Of a DNA stretch of 6,275 bases, positions 5,688 to 6,275 are shown piece by piece (position 1 is the first letter of the stretch; every line of letters begins with the position of its first letter). The translations under genes were made by a program, and so were the position numbers. This DNA comes from Sutterella sp. UBA4713. GTDB taxonomy: Bacteria; Pseudomonadota; Gammaproteobacteria; Burkholderiales; Burkholderiaceae_F. A model generated the notes under the pieces. That model was not told the DNA's origin and ran no database searches. It was given only the letters and a program-made list of their open reading frames with translations. The stretch is taken from the NCBI GenBank assembly GCA_002404465.1, contig DHJT01000015.1:1-6275 (forward strand), written 5' to 3'.

Positions 5688-6275
5688 TTAGGGTTTATGA
5701 AAAGCATTGGCAAAGGCGCGTGCCATCGCTGAGTCCGGACGCGACACGTGATGCGTCGTATCACGCGCCTGGGAGGCATCGCTCTTTTCACGGCGCACGA
5801 ACTTTTCAGTTTTTTTGCGTTGAACTTTTTCTTCGATGCGTTTCCCGTGTGAGGAGGTCGGAGCTTTTCCCGTAGAAACTTTTTTGGTCTCCGGTGCAAT
5901 TTTCATCGACAGAGCTGCTCGGCGTCTTTCGAGATCGACACTTAAAACACGAACTTTGATGATTTGTCCGACGTGAACGATTTGTCGCGGATCACGCACA
6001 AAGCGAGAAGACATTTCGGAGATGTGCAGCAACCCGTCCTGGTGCACACCGATGTCGACGAAGGCCCCGAAGGCCGTGACGTTCGTGACGACGCCTTCGA
6101 GAACCATGCCGGCCGTCAGGTCTTTTAAGGCCCGAACGGCATCGTCAAAACGTGCGGCCTTAAACTCCGGACGCGGATCGCGTCCGGGTTTTTCCAGCTC
6201 TCGGAAGATGTCTTTGACGGTCGGAACCCCGAACCGATCGTCGGTAAAGTCGCTTGCCTGAAGCTTAGATAAAGC
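5688..6275 (-). CDS. tex: Tex family S1 RNA-binding protein, C-terminal part
   Basis: The frame is open to the window edge, giving the last 195 residues of Tex, whose 5' part lies beyond base 6275. The first residues carry the Tex signature between the helix-hairpin-helix region and the S1 domain: FGVPTVKDIFRELEKPGRDP then RPEFKAARFDD. An S1 domain follows at about fragment residues 56-126 (GMVLEGVVTNVTAFGAFVDI, GVHQDGLLHIS, SRFVRDPRQIV, VGQIIKVRVLSVD). The last roughly 69 residues are a Lys/Arg/Ser/Thr-rich, probably disordered tail ending SAMARAFANAFHKP, similar in kind to the tails of betaproteobacterial Tex. Tex is a cytoplasmic nucleic-acid-binding protein tied to transcription and stress tolerance, with its exact role unsettled. 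It lies 53 bases upstream of the cyd operon on the same strand with no terminator between them. Confidence 0.94.
   Translation of the reverse strand, partial: ALSKLQASDFTDDRFGVPTVKDIFRELEKPGRDPRPEFKAARFDDAVRALKDLTAGMVLEGVVTNVTAFGAFVDIGVHQDGLLHISEMSSRFVRDPRQIVHVGQIIKVRVLSVDLERRRAALSMKIAPETKKVSTGKAPTSSHGKRIEEKVQRKKTEKFVRREKSDASQARDTTHHVSRPDSAMARAFANAFHKP

Noticed and set aside
5747..5765. Inverted repeat CGTGAT / ATCACG with a 7-base loop, 113 bases upstream of the cydP start
   Set aside because: It lies in tex coding sequence, its spacing fits neither FNR nor CRP sites, and 6-base inverted repeats are common by chance.
5657..5899. Minus-strand 80-codon frame opposite in phase to the tex tail
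   Set aside because: Its Lys/Arg-rich sequence is a frame-shifted reading of the basic tex tail. The tex frame continues cleanly from the S1 domain to its stop at 5688.
1..6275. CRISPR arrays, insertion sequences, tRNA or rRNA genes, riboswitches
   Set aside because: On reading through, no regularly spaced repeats, transposase-like frame, cloverleaf-like segment or known riboswitch core was seen. A covariance-model search would be the decisive test for structured RNAs.

Overview
The window holds seven protein genes plus one very short one, in two blocks that converge near position 2590. Base composition looks close to half GC. The relatives that come to mind (E. coli-type long Q-loop cytochrome bd, a CydP-like small subunit, Tex with a basic tail, FadL, an AEC carrier) suggest a Gram-negative proteobacterium. 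My best guess is a betaproteobacterium of the Burkholderiales/Sutterellaceae kind, but this is an impression from protein resemblance, not a search.

Plus strand, 1-2592: the 3' end of an AEC-family membrane carrier (1-387); a 164-base spacer with a 14-base perfect palindrome and a terminator hairpin; a complete FadL/OmpP1-type outer-membrane channel (552-1757) with its own strong terminator (1788-1822); then a complete UPF0173 metallo-beta-lactamase-fold hydrolase (1918-2592).

Minus strand, 6275-2580: the 3' end of tex (RNA-binding S1 domain and basic tail), then after 53 bases a compact cytochrome bd quinol oxidase operon: cydP-like small membrane protein (5634-5419), cydA (5422-3869), cydB (3852-2713) and a 39-residue cydX-like gene (2699-2580). 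Start and stop overlap between cydP and cydA (ATGA), the other gaps are 13-16 bases, and each gene has a purine-rich ribosome binding site, so the four are very probably translated from one message. CydA and CydB form the quinol:O2 oxidoreductase core in the inner membrane. CydX, and probably CydP, are accessory single-helix subunits. No cydDC is in view.

The main points beyond routine annotation are the two small cyd genes (cydX is too short for usual ORF cut-offs and its stop lies inside the facing gene), the GTG start of cydB, a terminator-like hairpin on the strand opposite to cydP, and possible competing RNA stems ahead of fadL. I see no evidence of a wholly new system, CRISPR array, mobile element or RNA gene.
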